A stretch of 64,000 bases of DNA, taken from contig JAUICP010000005.1 in NCBI GenBank assembly GCA_030427805.1, forward strand, positions 248,001 to 312,000. Direction: 5' to 3'. Within the stretch, counting starts at the first letter, position 1. Every line of letters begins with the position of its first letter. Below, one piece after another: positions 27,698-37,080 of the stretch. The position numbers and the translations under genes are program-made. The notes beneath the pieces are model-generated. The model worked only from the letters and a program-made list of their open reading frames with translations. It was not told the DNA's origin and did no database searches. The stretch comes from Bdellovibrionia bacterium. Its GTDB lineage: Bacteria; Bdellovibrionota; Bdellovibrionia; Bdellovibrionales; JAGQZY01.

Positions 27698-28146
27698 ATT
27701 GCGCCTTCTCACTACTGATATCTATCAATCAGAAAAACCTCAAAAGCTTCTCATTAAGCCGCAAATCTTGATTTTCCTTTTTACACGTTCAATTAGCATT
27801 TCTTATTGATGGTCCAACGAAGCCTTTTCGAATTGAAAGAAATTCCTATAATTCTTTCAATGACTCATCGAATCGACAAAGAATAATTTAAAGTGTCAAA
27901 AAAGAACTTTGCACACTGGATCAACTTTGGGTACATAGTGGTTCCATTTTGGTTCCCGGTCCAAAATGGCTTGGTGAATCCGAGGGAATAAGTATCTAAA
28001 AGTTGTATGGATTTAAAGATGCTTTGTTCAAGGGTTCAAAAAGGTACTGCAAAGTGCCTTCCATGAAAAAAGGTTAAAGTCCTTAAAAGGGGGGCTTCGA
28101 CTAGGGTTACCGGGGGGTTTAAGACGTTACTCCAAATGGGGGAAAA
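27698..28146 (+). other. Long structured leader/intergenic region upstream of the barrel-lipoprotein operon
   Basis: No gene is seen. Three inverted repeats stand in a row: ATTGAAAGAA / TTCTTTCAAT (27832-27841 / 27852-27861), CCATTTTGG / CCAAAATGG (27944-27952 / 27961-27969) and AAGGTACT / AGTGCCTT (28041-28048 / 28053-28060, one G-T). None has a T-run, so they are not simple terminators. G-rich stretches near 28090-28140 precede the ATG. This could be a long 5' leader or a small RNA; neither is shown. Confidence 0.4.
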
Positions 28147-29367
28147 ATGAAGACACGAAGGTTCGCAGCCACCACAGGGTGGGGCCGCAATATTGTGGCT
28201 AGCTTGGCGTTCGCAATGGCTTTAGGGGGGGGATCCTTTAATGCCATGGCTCAATCAAGCTCAACAAATGTAAGAGACTCAGGTTCAACAGCTGCTGAAG
28301 GTCAAACTTCTGCAACTATGGAAAAAGAATCTAAGTCATCACTATCAATCGCAGCTTCGGTTGATGGTTCAGTTCTCAGAGATGATTTCCTGAAAAGTAA
28401 TAACTCTGGTGCCAGCTTTAATATAGTTGGAGACCGAAAGTTCGGATCTGTATTCAAAGCTGATCTCGACCTCTTACTTTATTACGTAAATGGTAATTCA
28501 TCTTCACTTTACGTTGGCGATGGAGATCCCGGGTCAGGTGCCGTACTTTACAAAGCATCTTTGACTGCTGAGCCGACCGATTGGTTAGAAATTCGCGGTG
28601 GAGTCCTACCGATCAATTTCTCAACCAAGCCATCCCTTTTCAGAACTACTGGTTTTCTTGGTTCTGAACAATTGATCAAGATGGGCGATGCCGAGAAGAA
28701 CGGCGTTGGCTTTACTATTCGTACATCTCAAACCATTCCGACGGCCGGTGGTAGCGAAAAAGCACCCGGATCTGAGAGAAAAACTCCACTCTTATTTGTT
28801 AATGGAGCTGAACTTGATCTCGAGTCAGACTCTGTAGAGTTCGGTATTGGTGCCAGCTACTTCTCATTTAATGATCTTCCAAGAAACCTTGCTTCAAGCG
28901 GCGCACTCAATGGTAACACTATTTTAGGTGTTGGCTCTGAAGTGGCTGAATTCGCTTATCGATTTGAAGGTTGGCAGGCCAGTTCAGAACTTGAAATTGA
29001 TTTAACGAAATCATTCGAGATCGAGTTTGGTGGATCTTACTTAGTAAATACAAAAGCTCCTTCGGGATTGAACACAGGATACTCTGCCAAAGTTGGTTTC
29101 GAGTGGGAATTCAAAAGCTGGACTCTCGAGCCAGAATTCCAATACTTGGTTAACGAAAGAGATACTCTTCCTGCAAGCTATGTGAGCAGCTCTTGGGGTA
29201 AGAACAACAGACGGGCATTTTCTAGCAAAATAGCCATCGATCTTCCTGAAGAAAAAGTATCCATGTACGGACGTTGGGTTCGTTCATTAGAAATCGAAGA
29301 CTTACCATTCACAGCCGATAGAAATATTTTCCTTTTTGGATTGGAGGCACAATATGACGTTCTCTAG
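28147..29367 (+). CDS. Outer-membrane beta-barrel (porin-like) protein
   Basis: 406 residues with a GGGGGA ribosome site. Signal peptide (about 1-36, ending AMA-Q), then a Ser/Thr-rich spacer and about 330 residues of alternating amphipathic strands (e.g. 'SEVAEFAYRFEGWQASSELEIDL', 'FEIEFGGSYLVNTK') typical of a 14-18 strand barrel. The C-terminus is QYDVL rather than a terminal Phe. It overlaps the following lipoprotein gene by 14 nt, which indicates coupled production of a barrel and a partner lipoprotein. The substrate is unknown. Confidence 0.7.
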   Translation: MKTRRFAATTGWGRNIVASLAFAMALGGGSFNAMAQSSSTNVRDSGSTAAEGQTSATMEKESKSSLSIAASVDGSVLRDDFLKSNNSGASFNIVGDRKFGSVFKADLDLLLYYVNGNSSSLYVGDGDPGSGAVLYKASLTAEPTDWLEIRGGVLPINFSTKPSLFRTTGFLGSEQLIKMGDAEKNGVGFTIRTSQTIPTAGGSEKAPGSERKTPLLFVNGAELDLESDSVEFGIGASYFSFNDLPRNLASSGALNGNTILGVGSEVAEFAYRFEGWQASSELEIDLTKSFEIEFGGSYLVNTKAPSGLNTGYSAKVGFEWEFKSWTLEPEFQYLVNERDTLPASYVSSSWGKNNRRAFSSKIAIDLPEEKVSMYGRWVRSLEIEDLPFTADRNIFLFGLEAQYDVL

Positions 29368-31561
29368 TAGATTAAAATTATTATTCGTAGCAGCCTTGAT
29401 CCCATTTGCTCTTGGTTGTGAAGAAGTTGAAAGAGTGGCCGAAGAAGATTCTGCAACATTTTATGTAGACTCAATTTCTAGCTCTTTTACTGAAGTTACA
29501 GAGTTTAATGCTCTACAAATGCCAAAACAATTAACAATGACTCTCAAGGCTTGTTTGAACGACAGAATCGTTCGACGTCGCCTTTACGATCGACCTTTTA
29601 CGGTTGTTTCAGGGAGCTCCACTAAAGATGTTACTTCAAACGACCAAGGTTGTATTTACTGGGATGAGAAGTTTGACTTTGATTACTTCGCTCCCGAGAA
29701 AAACATCGAAATCACTCGCAGAATTGTTGCGGGAGAGGGAACTCGCGGCGCTAAAACTGTCAAGTTTGCCGTCAACCCTTGGTCTAAAAGTGTTATCGAT
29801 CTCGAGCGAACTCGCGCAACAACTAATATTGCCGAAAACGGTGGAGACCAAGGTGACTTTAAAGCCACTTTAAAGCCAAGCACGATTGCTGAGACGGACA
29901 AGGCCTATGTTGACCTTAAGTCGATCTCTCTTGGGCAAAGAAGACTCTCACTTGAAGATTTCAAAATCGATGAGAACCTGACTTTGCAAACACCTCTTAC
30001 ATTTGAAGTTGTGTTCAACCCAACTCTTTATAGAAAGCACATCAATTCTGAGTTCAAGGGTGAAGCAGCGACTAGTGGTCAAGTTCGATTCTCTTTCGCC
30101 ATTCTACGCGAATCGGCTGAAGATCGTCCTCTTGATGATCCAAGAAACTACATTGCTTCTTACGAAAAAGTTCTTCCGATTTCAGAAGACACTGTTAAAG
30201 AAGATATCACTCTCTACATTACTAACTTAGCTGAAGTGACGACTCGAACACGAGTTCTCGTTAAAGTTGAGCCAATCGTTGAAAGCAATAGCCTTCGACC
30301 TGGTTACTTTGAAGGATTCCTCGGGCCATTAAGTGGTAGTACGTCTATCAATTTAAGACCTACGAATCTCAACGTTGCAGCTGCTTTCAACAAATTTGCA
30401 GCCGCGGCTCAAAGAGCTAAAGCCGAAGCTGTTGAGCCTCTTGCACGCTTTCAACAAAACTCTGGTTTCTCAGAAATGAAAACCACTGACCGTGTAATGA
30501 CTGCTCAAAACATGAGAAATTTTGAGCAAGAAGTTGTTCCAATGAATCTTGCTCGGAAGGTTCTTGAGGGAGATTACAAACTTCCAGCCGTTGGCGAAGA
30601 TCTTATCTATCAACCTTACGCTCGAGGCACAGCTGCCAATGAGTGGGTTGACATGCAAAGACTTTACACTTCGCTTTGTAAGCAGCTTTATCCAGCTCCT
30701 ACTGAATCTCTTGGAATGTGGGAACGTAATAAAAGAAGAAATCCTTTCGATGAGAAAGTGAAGCCTTCAAATGCTTACCATTACTGCATGAATAATCCGA
30801 CGGCTTTCGTAGCCATGCAGAAGCGACACATTGTTCGCGAAGCTAAGGGCAACATCAAGGTTATGGGGACTCTTCAAGAAGAAACCCTGAGCGTGAACTT
30901 AACAGTTCGCAAAGCCTTCTCTGAGTCTTCTTCTTGGAACCGAAGCCTTGGCTTCAACTCAGGAGCAAGCTTTAATCCACTAGCAATTGGTGGCCTTGGT
31001 AAGATCAACGAGTGGATCACAGGCGTTAAATTCAACGTTGGTGTTTCAGGAAGCTTTGGTTACGTAAAATCTTGGAGCAATACGAATTCAACGAGTGCTT
31101 CAATTACTGCGAGCCGAACTACCAGCATCTTTCACTCTTGGAGAACATTTGAAATCACAGTTGAAGCGAATACGTGTTTACTCGCTAGCCCTGTGGTTCC
31201 AGGTGTGACTGCTGATGACGGATCAAATGGTCGCTACTTATGTCCTGAGGATATGGTTGAAGATGTAACTACTACTGAGACTTATCACTTGATGACTCAA
31301 AGTTCTGGTAACTCTGCGAACCCATTCCTCGATACGAGCGATCCCCGAGAGCAGCCTTGGAGAATGATGATCCGTGGTGATCACACGTTCCAACAATTTG
31401 CTCAGTTGATCGGCGCAGTTGGCAACAACCCTCTCAACAACGAAGTTAAAGAAATCGTTATCGAGAGATGGGACCAAAACACTGACAGAAACTCGGTTCT
31501 TGAGATGTTCACACAGATTACTCAAGATTACCCAGGAATGTTGTCACCAACGAACCAATAA
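29354..31561 (+). CDS. Large lipoprotein of unknown function, paired with a barrel protein
   Basis: 735 residues from ATG 29354, chosen because GGAGG (29343-29347) stands 6 nt upstream; an in-frame ATG at 29336 has no such site. Lipobox A-L-G-C (Cys22). The N-terminal half is beta-rich and the middle Ala/Glu helical. Near residues 540-600 is a striking run of alternating Ser/Thr and hydrophobic residues (VGVSGSFGYVKSWSN... SASITASRTTSIF), reminiscent of the membrane-inserting hairpin of aerolysin-like pore formers; that is speculative. No family is recognised. A terminator follows 46 nt downstream. Confidence 0.65.
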   Translation: MTFSSRLKLLFVAALIPFALGCEEVERVAEEDSATFYVDSISSSFTEVTEFNALQMPKQLTMTLKACLNDRIVRRRLYDRPFTVVSGSSTKDVTSNDQGCIYWDEKFDFDYFAPEKNIEITRRIVAGEGTRGAKTVKFAVNPWSKSVIDLERTRATTNIAENGGDQGDFKATLKPSTIAETDKAYVDLKSISLGQRRLSLEDFKIDENLTLQTPLTFEVVFNPTLYRKHINSEFKGEAATSGQVRFSFAILRESAEDRPLDDPRNYIASYEKVLPISEDTVKEDITLYITNLAEVTTRTRVLVKVEPIVESNSLRPGYFEGFLGPLSGSTSINLRPTNLNVAAAFNKFAAAAQRAKAEAVEPLARFQQNSGFSEMKTTDRVMTAQNMRNFEQEVVPMNLARKVLEGDYKLPAVGEDLIYQPYARGTAANEWVDMQRLYTSLCKQLYPAPTESLGMWERNKRRNPFDEKVKPSNAYHYCMNNPTAFVAMQKRHIVREAKGNIKVMGTLQEETLSVNLTVRKAFSESSSWNRSLGFNSGASFNPLAIGGLGKINEWITGVKFNVGVSGSFGYVKSWSNTNSTSASITASRTTSIFHSWRTFEITVEANTCLLASPVVPGVTADDGSNGRYLCPEDMVEDVTTTETYHLMTQSSGNSANPFLDTSDPREQPWRMMIRGDHTFQQFAQLIGAVGNNPLNNEVKEIVIERWDQNTDRNSVLEMFTQITQDYPGMLSPTNQ

Positions 31562-31606
31562 TCGAATCTACAGAATTCCCTTTAGCGAGGGACGTCTTGA
31601 CCTTTT

Positions 31607-31637
31607 GCGGGCTTCTCACAAGGAAGCTCGCTTTTTT
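31607..31637 (+). terminator. Rho-independent terminator after the lipoprotein gene
   Basis: Stem GCGGGCTTC / GAAGCTCGC (31607-31615 / 31623-31631, one G-T pair), loop of 7 nt, then six T. Confidence 0.9.
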
Positions 31638-31736
31638 CGTAAGTACCTGAAAACACAAGGTTAATTAATTTAAAAAAAGACTCGATTTTTATCCTGAAAT
31701 TGTGTAAAAGATTGTTTTCCAAAAAAGAGGTAATAA

Positions 31737-31937
31737 ATGGCATCTCCTAAATCTAGAATTCCACGATCGCGAAGAGGCATGAGAAGAGCTCACGACGCTC
31801 TTACGAGACAGCCCCTCCAGACTTGTCCAACCACTGGTGAGTTGATGAGACCTCATAGAGCTTATCAAGCTAAAGACGGAGCTATTTACTTCAAAGGTAA
31901 GCAAATCACTGCTCCTAAGTTTGAGCTCGAAGAGTAG
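31737..31937 (+). CDS. rpmF: 50S ribosomal protein bL32
   Basis: 66 residues with the bL32 N-terminal signature (SPKSRIPRSRRGMRRAHDAL) and the 'C-P-T-T-G-E-x-x-x-P-H-R' middle. Only one Cys remains, so the four-Cys zinc ribbon of classical L32 is lost (C- form). An AGAGGT ribosome site precedes it. It is usually linked to plsX/fabH, but here it stands alone, flanked by terminators at 31607 and 31981. Confidence 0.95.
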   Translation: MASPKSRIPRSRRGMRRAHDALTRQPLQTCPTTGELMRPHRAYQAKDGAIYFKGKQITAPKFELEE

Positions 31938-32269
31938 GCCTTTTCCCAAGTCGGGGAATTAAATTAAAACGATATTTTAAAACCTTCGCTTTGTAGCGGA
32001 GGTTTTTTTTGGCTTGCTGAAAAGCCCCCAATCCTCATGCCCGAATCCACCATAACTCTTTAACTTCAATATCAGCCCATTTTAGGCCCCCACAGTCGGG
32101 CCTTAAACACTGTCTAATATTGAGACAGCAGTCTAGATTAGTGTACTAAAATGAGACATATTCAAAGACTTTCATATATATTCCTTAATATTATCAGGTA
32201 GTTAGCCTGGCAGGCCCATTGCTCAATAGTTTAGCAGTAAAGTTAATGTGAATGGATTGAGGACAAAAA
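31938..32269. other. Intergenic region between rpmF and the esterase gene
   Basis: 332 nt. It holds the rpmF terminator and, at about 32081-32107, an inverted repeat TTTAGGCCC / GGGCCTTAAA without a T-run. A smaller TGTCT / AGACA pair sits at 32111-32127. No gene is seen; promoter elements for the esterase probably lie here but cannot be placed confidently. Confidence 0.45.
31981..32010 (+). terminator. Rho-independent terminator after rpmF
   Basis: Stem AACCTTCGCT / AGCGGAGGTT (31981-31990 / 31995-32004, one wobble), loop TTGT, then a T-run. Confidence 0.9.
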
Positions 32270-33736
32270 ATGGACAGGCACTTCGAACAAAACACTTCCA
32301 TTGTTAATTTGAAAAGCACGATACAGCTCATCTATCGAGTCTTTGCACTGTCTGTGATCTTTTCCTTTTTCGTAGGCTGCGGAGCCTTTAAGGCCAAGGA
32401 CGACCTCATTCAAACGTCTCGAGCCTATAACTCCCTTGGAGAAAAATACGAGTACCTTCACAACTTCGAAAGAATCAAGGGCATCGAAAGCACAGAAATT
32501 TTACAGACGCTCAAAGAGATGGGGCTTCCTGATATAGCAACGAAACTCATTAAATTGGGCTCTGTCGAAGTTTATAAAATCGAATACTATACCAAAGACT
32601 CTGACAATAAAGACCTCCTTGTTAGCGGAGCCGTTCTCGTTCCCAGTGGCAAAAAGAAAGCCCGATTGCTCAGCTACTTCCATGAAACTCTTTACGACAG
32701 TGAATTTGATCAAGCTCCCTCCTATGGTAACTTTGAAGACCTTGATGCCATTTCTCTCATTGCATCTCTCGGTTTCTTTATCGTCCTTCCTGATCATATT
32801 GGCTACGGATCGAGCAATAGTAAAAGTCATAAGTTGATGATTAACGAGCTCAACGATCGAATGAGTCTTAATATGTTGAGAGCCAGCAAAGAGTTTATCG
32901 AAAGCGAATTACAGTTGGAGATTGACGACGAAGAGGGGATTTACCTCGCTGGCTATTCGGAGGGAGCGAATCTTGCCATGTCCCTCCACAAGAGACTCTC
33001 TAACGTCGCTCAAAATGAATTTACCGTGAGATTTAGCTCGGTCGGTGGCGGCGTCTACGACCTAGGAGACTACCTTTCGAGTGTCTTTCAAAAGCAACAA
33101 TATCCAAAAGTGAATGAAGTCATGTGGATCATTGAGAGCCTGAGACAACATTACAGTCTCGCGATCGACAATGACTTCATACTAAAGCCACCTTACAACA
33201 TATACACGAGCGAACTCATGGGTGGTGATATCGAGCTTCCACTGGATTTAGATAAGGTTTTCACTCCAGAGTTTATTGAGATGATTATCAATGAAGAAAA
33301 TATTGAGCTACTTGGTATCTTTGCCAGCTCCAACAGTCTTCGATTTGAATCCTCCGCTGATATTTATATTTACCACAGTAAAAACGATGAAGTGGTTCCC
33401 TACGATACGGCTTTGAGAGCGGCAAAAAGGCTCAAAGAGCAGGGGAACTCTGTAGTCATGCTCGCCGATAAAGTTTCTCACGAAGCGGGCAAAAGGCGAT
33501 TCGCATTGATGACTGCCTTAGCCTATCTCAAATCTCGAGTTGAGTGGGAACCTCTAGATCAGCTCCTCGATATTCTCCAACCAAGTCTTCTCAATTCAAG
33601 TGCTCGGGCACAAAAAAGTCTATCATCTGTTGACGAAGCCTCGCACACCATCACCCAATCATTTGATCGAAATCAAATCCTAGAAAGCATTGATGCTGTA
33701 GAAGCTAAACTCGAGCTTCAGCAGACGAAGCCTTAG
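32270..33736 (+). CDS. Lipoprotein alpha/beta-hydrolase (secretory-lipase/esterase-like)
   Basis: 488 residues. A long signal with lipobox F-V-G-C (Cys37). Alpha/beta-hydrolase fold with nucleophile elbow G-Y-S-E-G, an oxyanion-side 'YFHETLYD' and 'PDHIGYGSS' strand typical of secretory lipases (LIP family), an acid in 'HSKNDEVVPY' and a catalytic His in 'VSHEAG'. It probably hydrolyses lipid or other esters at the cell surface. An AGGA-containing ribosome site stands about 7 nt upstream. The end overlaps the convergent FMN-glutamate-synthase-like gene by 32 nt. Confidence 0.8.
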   Translation: MDRHFEQNTSIVNLKSTIQLIYRVFALSVIFSFFVGCGAFKAKDDLIQTSRAYNSLGEKYEYLHNFERIKGIESTEILQTLKEMGLPDIATKLIKLGSVEVYKIEYYTKDSDNKDLLVSGAVLVPSGKKKARLLSYFHETLYDSEFDQAPSYGNFEDLDAISLIASLGFFIVLPDHIGYGSSNSKSHKLMINELNDRMSLNMLRASKEFIESELQLEIDDEEGIYLAGYSEGANLAMSLHKRLSNVAQNEFTVRFSSVGGGVYDLGDYLSSVFQKQQYPKVNEVMWIIESLRQHYSLAIDNDFILKPPYNIYTSELMGGDIELPLDLDKVFTPEFIEMIINEENIELLGIFASSNSLRFESSADIYIYHSKNDEVVPYDTALRAAKRLKEQGNSVVMLADKVSHEAGKRRFALMTALAYLKSRVEWEPLDQLLDILQPSLLNSSARAQKSLSSVDEASHTITQSFDRNQILESIDAVEAKLELQQTKP

Positions 33737-35330
33737 GCTTAATATCATCAATATGGTGAAAAGACTGGGCTGTTGCCGCATCTAAGGCTCTCTTATAATG
33801 AACAGGAACATTATCTCCGACAAGGTCTCCCTCGCGTAAATAGGTGTAAATCTCACCATAGTGCTTCGTCTCCCACTGGTTAATTCGACGCATGAGATGC
33901 CAGGGTCGAAGCTCTGATGGGTGATTGAGGCCCATGGCTCCCAACATGTGACTGAAAGACTCAATCGTTTCTCTGTGAAAGACCTCAACACGCTTTCGTT
34001 TTTCTTTAACCACCAGCCCCGCAGCAAGGTGTGGGTTTTGCGTCGCAACTCCGGCAGGGCACTCGTTAGTATTGCACTTTATAGCCTGAATACAGCCTAG
34101 ACTCAGCATAAACGACCTTGCCGCGTAAACAAGGTCAGCTCCAAGGGCAATTCTTTTAATAATTCCAAATGCGGTTGAAATTTTGCCACCAAAAATAATT
34201 TTAATATCTTTTCGCAAGTTGAATCCTACAAGGGAGTTGTGGACAAAAATCAAACCCTCAATTCCTGGCGAACCAATATAATTCGAAAACTCTAAGGGTG
34301 CAGCTCCTGTTCCGCCCTCGCCTCCGTCGACGACGATATAATCCGGCAAGATTTTCGTTTCATTCATAGCCTTACAAAAAGCTAAAAACTCTCTGCGCTT
34401 CCCAACACAAAGTTTTATTCCGACGGGCTTTCCTCCAGATAAGTCACGGAGCTGTTTGATAAAATGGCAAAGCTCAAGGGGAGTGCTAAAAGCTTTGTGG
34501 CCAGGAGGAGAGTTTACATCCTTACCCCTCGGAACATCTCTGATCTCTGCAATTTCTGCGGTCACTTTTTCTGCTGGAAGAATCCCTCCATGTCCCGGCT
34601 TCGCACCCTGAGAGATTTTAATTTCAATCATCTTCACTTGATCAAGAGTAGCGCGCTCTTTAAATGTCTCAGGATTAAAATTACCCTCGGGTGTTCTACA
34701 ACCAAAATAGCCCGTTCCGATTTGCCAAATTAAATCTCCGCCGTTTTCTTTGTGGTATTTACTAATTGAGCCTTCCCCGGTACAGTGTGCGAAGTTCCCA
34801 TCTTTAGCTCCTCCGTTCAATGCGAGTACGGCATTAGAAGATAAGGAACCATAGCTCATAGCAGAAATATTGAGAATTGAGGCCGAGTAAGGCTGCTTAC
34901 AGTCCGGCCCACCTATGGTCACACGAATATCTTCTGGATGTAAATTGGTCGGGAGAAACGAGTGATTGATCCACTCATAGCCCACTTCATAAACATCCTT
35001 TTGCGTGCCAAAGGGAAGAGTATCAAGAACATTTTTTGAACGGGCGTAGACCGTTTCCCTTTCTTCTCTAGAGTAGGGTCGACCACTTGAATTGCTCTCG
35101 ATAAAGTATTGCTGTATCTCAGGTCGGATTGCCAAAAGCCAGGAGCGAAATCTTCCCAAAAAAGGAAAGTTTCTTCGAATGGTATCGTGTTTTTGCATGT
35201 AATCATAGGTCCCCAAAAGAAGAATGGGACCGACAAATACTGTGGACCAAATTATATGGCGATAAAAAGGCAATACAATCGCCATAAAAATGATATATCC
35301 AATAAAAAGTAATAAAAATTCTTTTCTCAT
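33705..35330 (-). CDS. FMN-binding glutamate-synthase-like protein, membrane anchored
   Basis: 541 residues. Two hydrophobic segments at the N-terminus (about 6-25 and 29-43) precede a domain like the FMN/3Fe-4S synthase domain of GltB: 'ISAMSYGSLSSNA', 'KPGHGG', 'VDGGEGGTGAAPLEF' and a Cys cluster 'GCIQAIKCNTNECPAG' matching the 3Fe-4S ligands. It lacks the GltB amidotransferase domain, as do the YerD-like stand-alone members of this family, whose substrate is unknown. It sits 12 nt after an aldehyde dehydrogenase gene, so the two probably work on one pathway. Confidence 0.85.
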   Translation of the reverse strand: MRKEFLLLFIGYIIFMAIVLPFYRHIIWSTVFVGPILLLGTYDYMQKHDTIRRNFPFLGRFRSWLLAIRPEIQQYFIESNSSGRPYSREERETVYARSKNVLDTLPFGTQKDVYEVGYEWINHSFLPTNLHPEDIRVTIGGPDCKQPYSASILNISAMSYGSLSSNAVLALNGGAKDGNFAHCTGEGSISKYHKENGGDLIWQIGTGYFGCRTPEGNFNPETFKERATLDQVKMIEIKISQGAKPGHGGILPAEKVTAEIAEIRDVPRGKDVNSPPGHKAFSTPLELCHFIKQLRDLSGGKPVGIKLCVGKRREFLAFCKAMNETKILPDYIVVDGGEGGTGAAPLEFSNYIGSPGIEGLIFVHNSLVGFNLRKDIKIIFGGKISTAFGIIKRIALGADLVYAARSFMLSLGCIQAIKCNTNECPAGVATQNPHLAAGLVVKEKRKRVEVFHRETIESFSHMLGAMGLNHPSELRPWHLMRRINQWETKHYGEIYTYLREGDLVGDNVPVHYKRALDAATAQSFHHIDDIKPKASSAEARV

Positions 35331-35342
35331 TCAACCAACCCT

Positions 35343-36734
35343 CTAAAGTCGAATCTCAGGTGATTTAAAAATCAGGAGTTTTTCTTCAGTCATGTCTTTC
35401 ATTGTATATTTAATTCCACCGGTACCGAGACCGGAGCGTTTCTTACCAGCAAAGGGCATCCAATCGACACGAAATGCCGTATGATCGTTCACTAAAACAG
35501 TTCCAGCTTGAATTTTTTCAATTGCATTCCACGCGCTGTTGAGCGAATCCGTAAAAATAGAACTTTGAAACGAAAAGGGGAGTCTATTAATTTCGTTGAC
35601 GGCCTCTTCTACTTGTTCATAGGAATAAATAGATAGAACTGGCCCGAAAACTTCTTCAGTGGCAAGACGACTCGAAGGTGAGACATTTAGAATGAGGCTT
35701 GGTGAGTAACAGGTTTCACTCAGCCTTTGCCCACCGACAAGTAACTTAGCCCCTTTATCAACAGCCTCTGCAATCCAATCATCCATTCGATCTAATTCTT
35801 TAGGAGCAATCATTGGGCCGATATCTGTTTCTTCCTTTTCGGGATCTCCAACCTTCAATTGACTCATCGATTGGGACAATTGATTAATGAGCTCTTCAAG
35901 CTGACTGCGATGAACAAACACTTTTTGCGTAGAGACACACACTTGTCCAGCGTGATAGAAAGCCGCCTTTAAAACTTCAGGGATAATGGTTCTTAAATCA
36001 TAATCTTTATCGATAATAATTGGAGCAACTCCGCCATGTTCCAGGGTTAAGCGGGTTCCCGGTGCAATTAAAGATCTCAATTTCCAACCCACTCGGGCCG
36101 ATCCGATAAAATTAAGATAATGAATTCTAGAATCTTGGGCTAACTTTTCTGCTAAATTGTTTTCAAGGTTTATCTGCCGACACCAAACTTCGGGCAGCCC
36201 AGACTCATAGAGTTCGTTTATCAACTTTTGCCCCGAAAGCGGAGTTCTTAAGTCCGGTTTAAAAAGAACCGGACAGCCTGTAATAACCGCTGGTATTATT
36301 TGATGAATTGCTAAGTTAAAGGGGTGATTAAAAGCAGAAATAGAAGCTACGGGCCCAATGGCTTTGCGGATTGTAAAGGCTCTTCTACCGGCGGACGACG
36401 CATTTAAGCCCATAGAAATTTCTTCACCACCGAGAGTCTGACAGCTTTCTATGGCTAGTTGAATGCCATTCAAACCCCTATCAAATTCTACAAGAGAGTC
36501 TTTTAGAGGTTTGCCTCCTTCTTTTGAGGCCAGTAATGCAATCTCATTTTTTAGTGGCTTTAATCGATTCAGGAGATTTTGAAGGATTTCAATTCGACGA
36601 TGAAGCGGAATACTTTCCTTTTTAAAACACTGAGTCGATTCGCTAAGATAGGATTCTAAATCACTTTCGTCATTGAGCTCGATTTCACCAATACCTTCGA
36701 GATTGAAGGGTGAGATCACTTTTGTTTTTGCCAT
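35343..36734 (-). CDS. Aldehyde dehydrogenase family protein
   Basis: 463 residues, slightly short for the family. NAD(P)-binding region 'FKPDLRTPLSGQKL' and 'FIGSARVGWKL'; the active-site Glu is in 'LEHGGVAP' (family LELGG) and the catalytic Cys in 'GQVCVSTQKVFV'; the C-terminal 'EEVFGPVLSIYSY' is typical. It oxidises an aldehyde to an acid or acyl-CoA; the substrate is not readable. The dehydratase-free neighbourhood and the FMN-GltS-like partner give no clear pathway. Confidence 0.9.
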   Translation of the reverse strand: MAKTKVISPFNLEGIGEIELNDESDLESYLSESTQCFKKESIPLHRRIEILQNLLNRLKPLKNEIALLASKEGGKPLKDSLVEFDRGLNGIQLAIESCQTLGGEEISMGLNASSAGRRAFTIRKAIGPVASISAFNHPFNLAIHQIIPAVITGCPVLFKPDLRTPLSGQKLINELYESGLPEVWCRQINLENNLAEKLAQDSRIHYLNFIGSARVGWKLRSLIAPGTRLTLEHGGVAPIIIDKDYDLRTIIPEVLKAAFYHAGQVCVSTQKVFVHRSQLEELINQLSQSMSQLKVGDPEKEETDIGPMIAPKELDRMDDWIAEAVDKGAKLLVGGQRLSETCYSPSLILNVSPSSRLATEEVFGPVLSIYSYEQVEEAVNEINRLPFSFQSSIFTDSLNSAWNAIEKIQAGTVLVNDHTAFRVDWMPFAGKKRSGLGTGGIKYTMKDMTEEKLLIFKSPEIRL

Positions 36735-37080
36735 AAACCTATTGAATCAGTTTCACAGGCTTTGACCAATCAATTTTTCGAAGAGGAAGGAGATAAAGTA
36801 ACAACCTCGCTACTTTAAGCTACCTACTAAGGTCGTGATGCAGTGAAACTTTTGATTACTTTTTAAACAAAGATTGACGCTCCAAGTTTGACTTGAAAGC
36901 AGAACCATCCTTCTGAAAATGGCCTTAGTACTGGCTTTTAACGCATGGACCACTAACAAATGTCACGAATGAGTCTAGGTTTTTTATCTGACAAATTCCT
37001 AACTTTCACTCCGTGAGCTTTTGATGAATCCTCTTTATCAACTCTTATAACAACCATAAATTTTTTTTAGAGGAGGTCCC
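36735..37080. other. Intergenic region upstream of the small heat-shock gene
   Basis: 346 nt, AT-rich, with no gene. A candidate sigma70 promoter is TTGATG (37021-37026), 18 nt, TTATAA (37045-37050). I looked for a CIRCE inverted repeat and a sigma32-type -10 (CCCCAT) and found neither. A very strong AGGAGG (37071-37076) precedes the GTG start. Confidence 0.45.

Noticed and set aside
36735-37080. CIRCE or sigma32 control of Hsp20
   Set aside because: No TTAGCACTC-type inverted repeat and no CCCCAT-like -10 were found.
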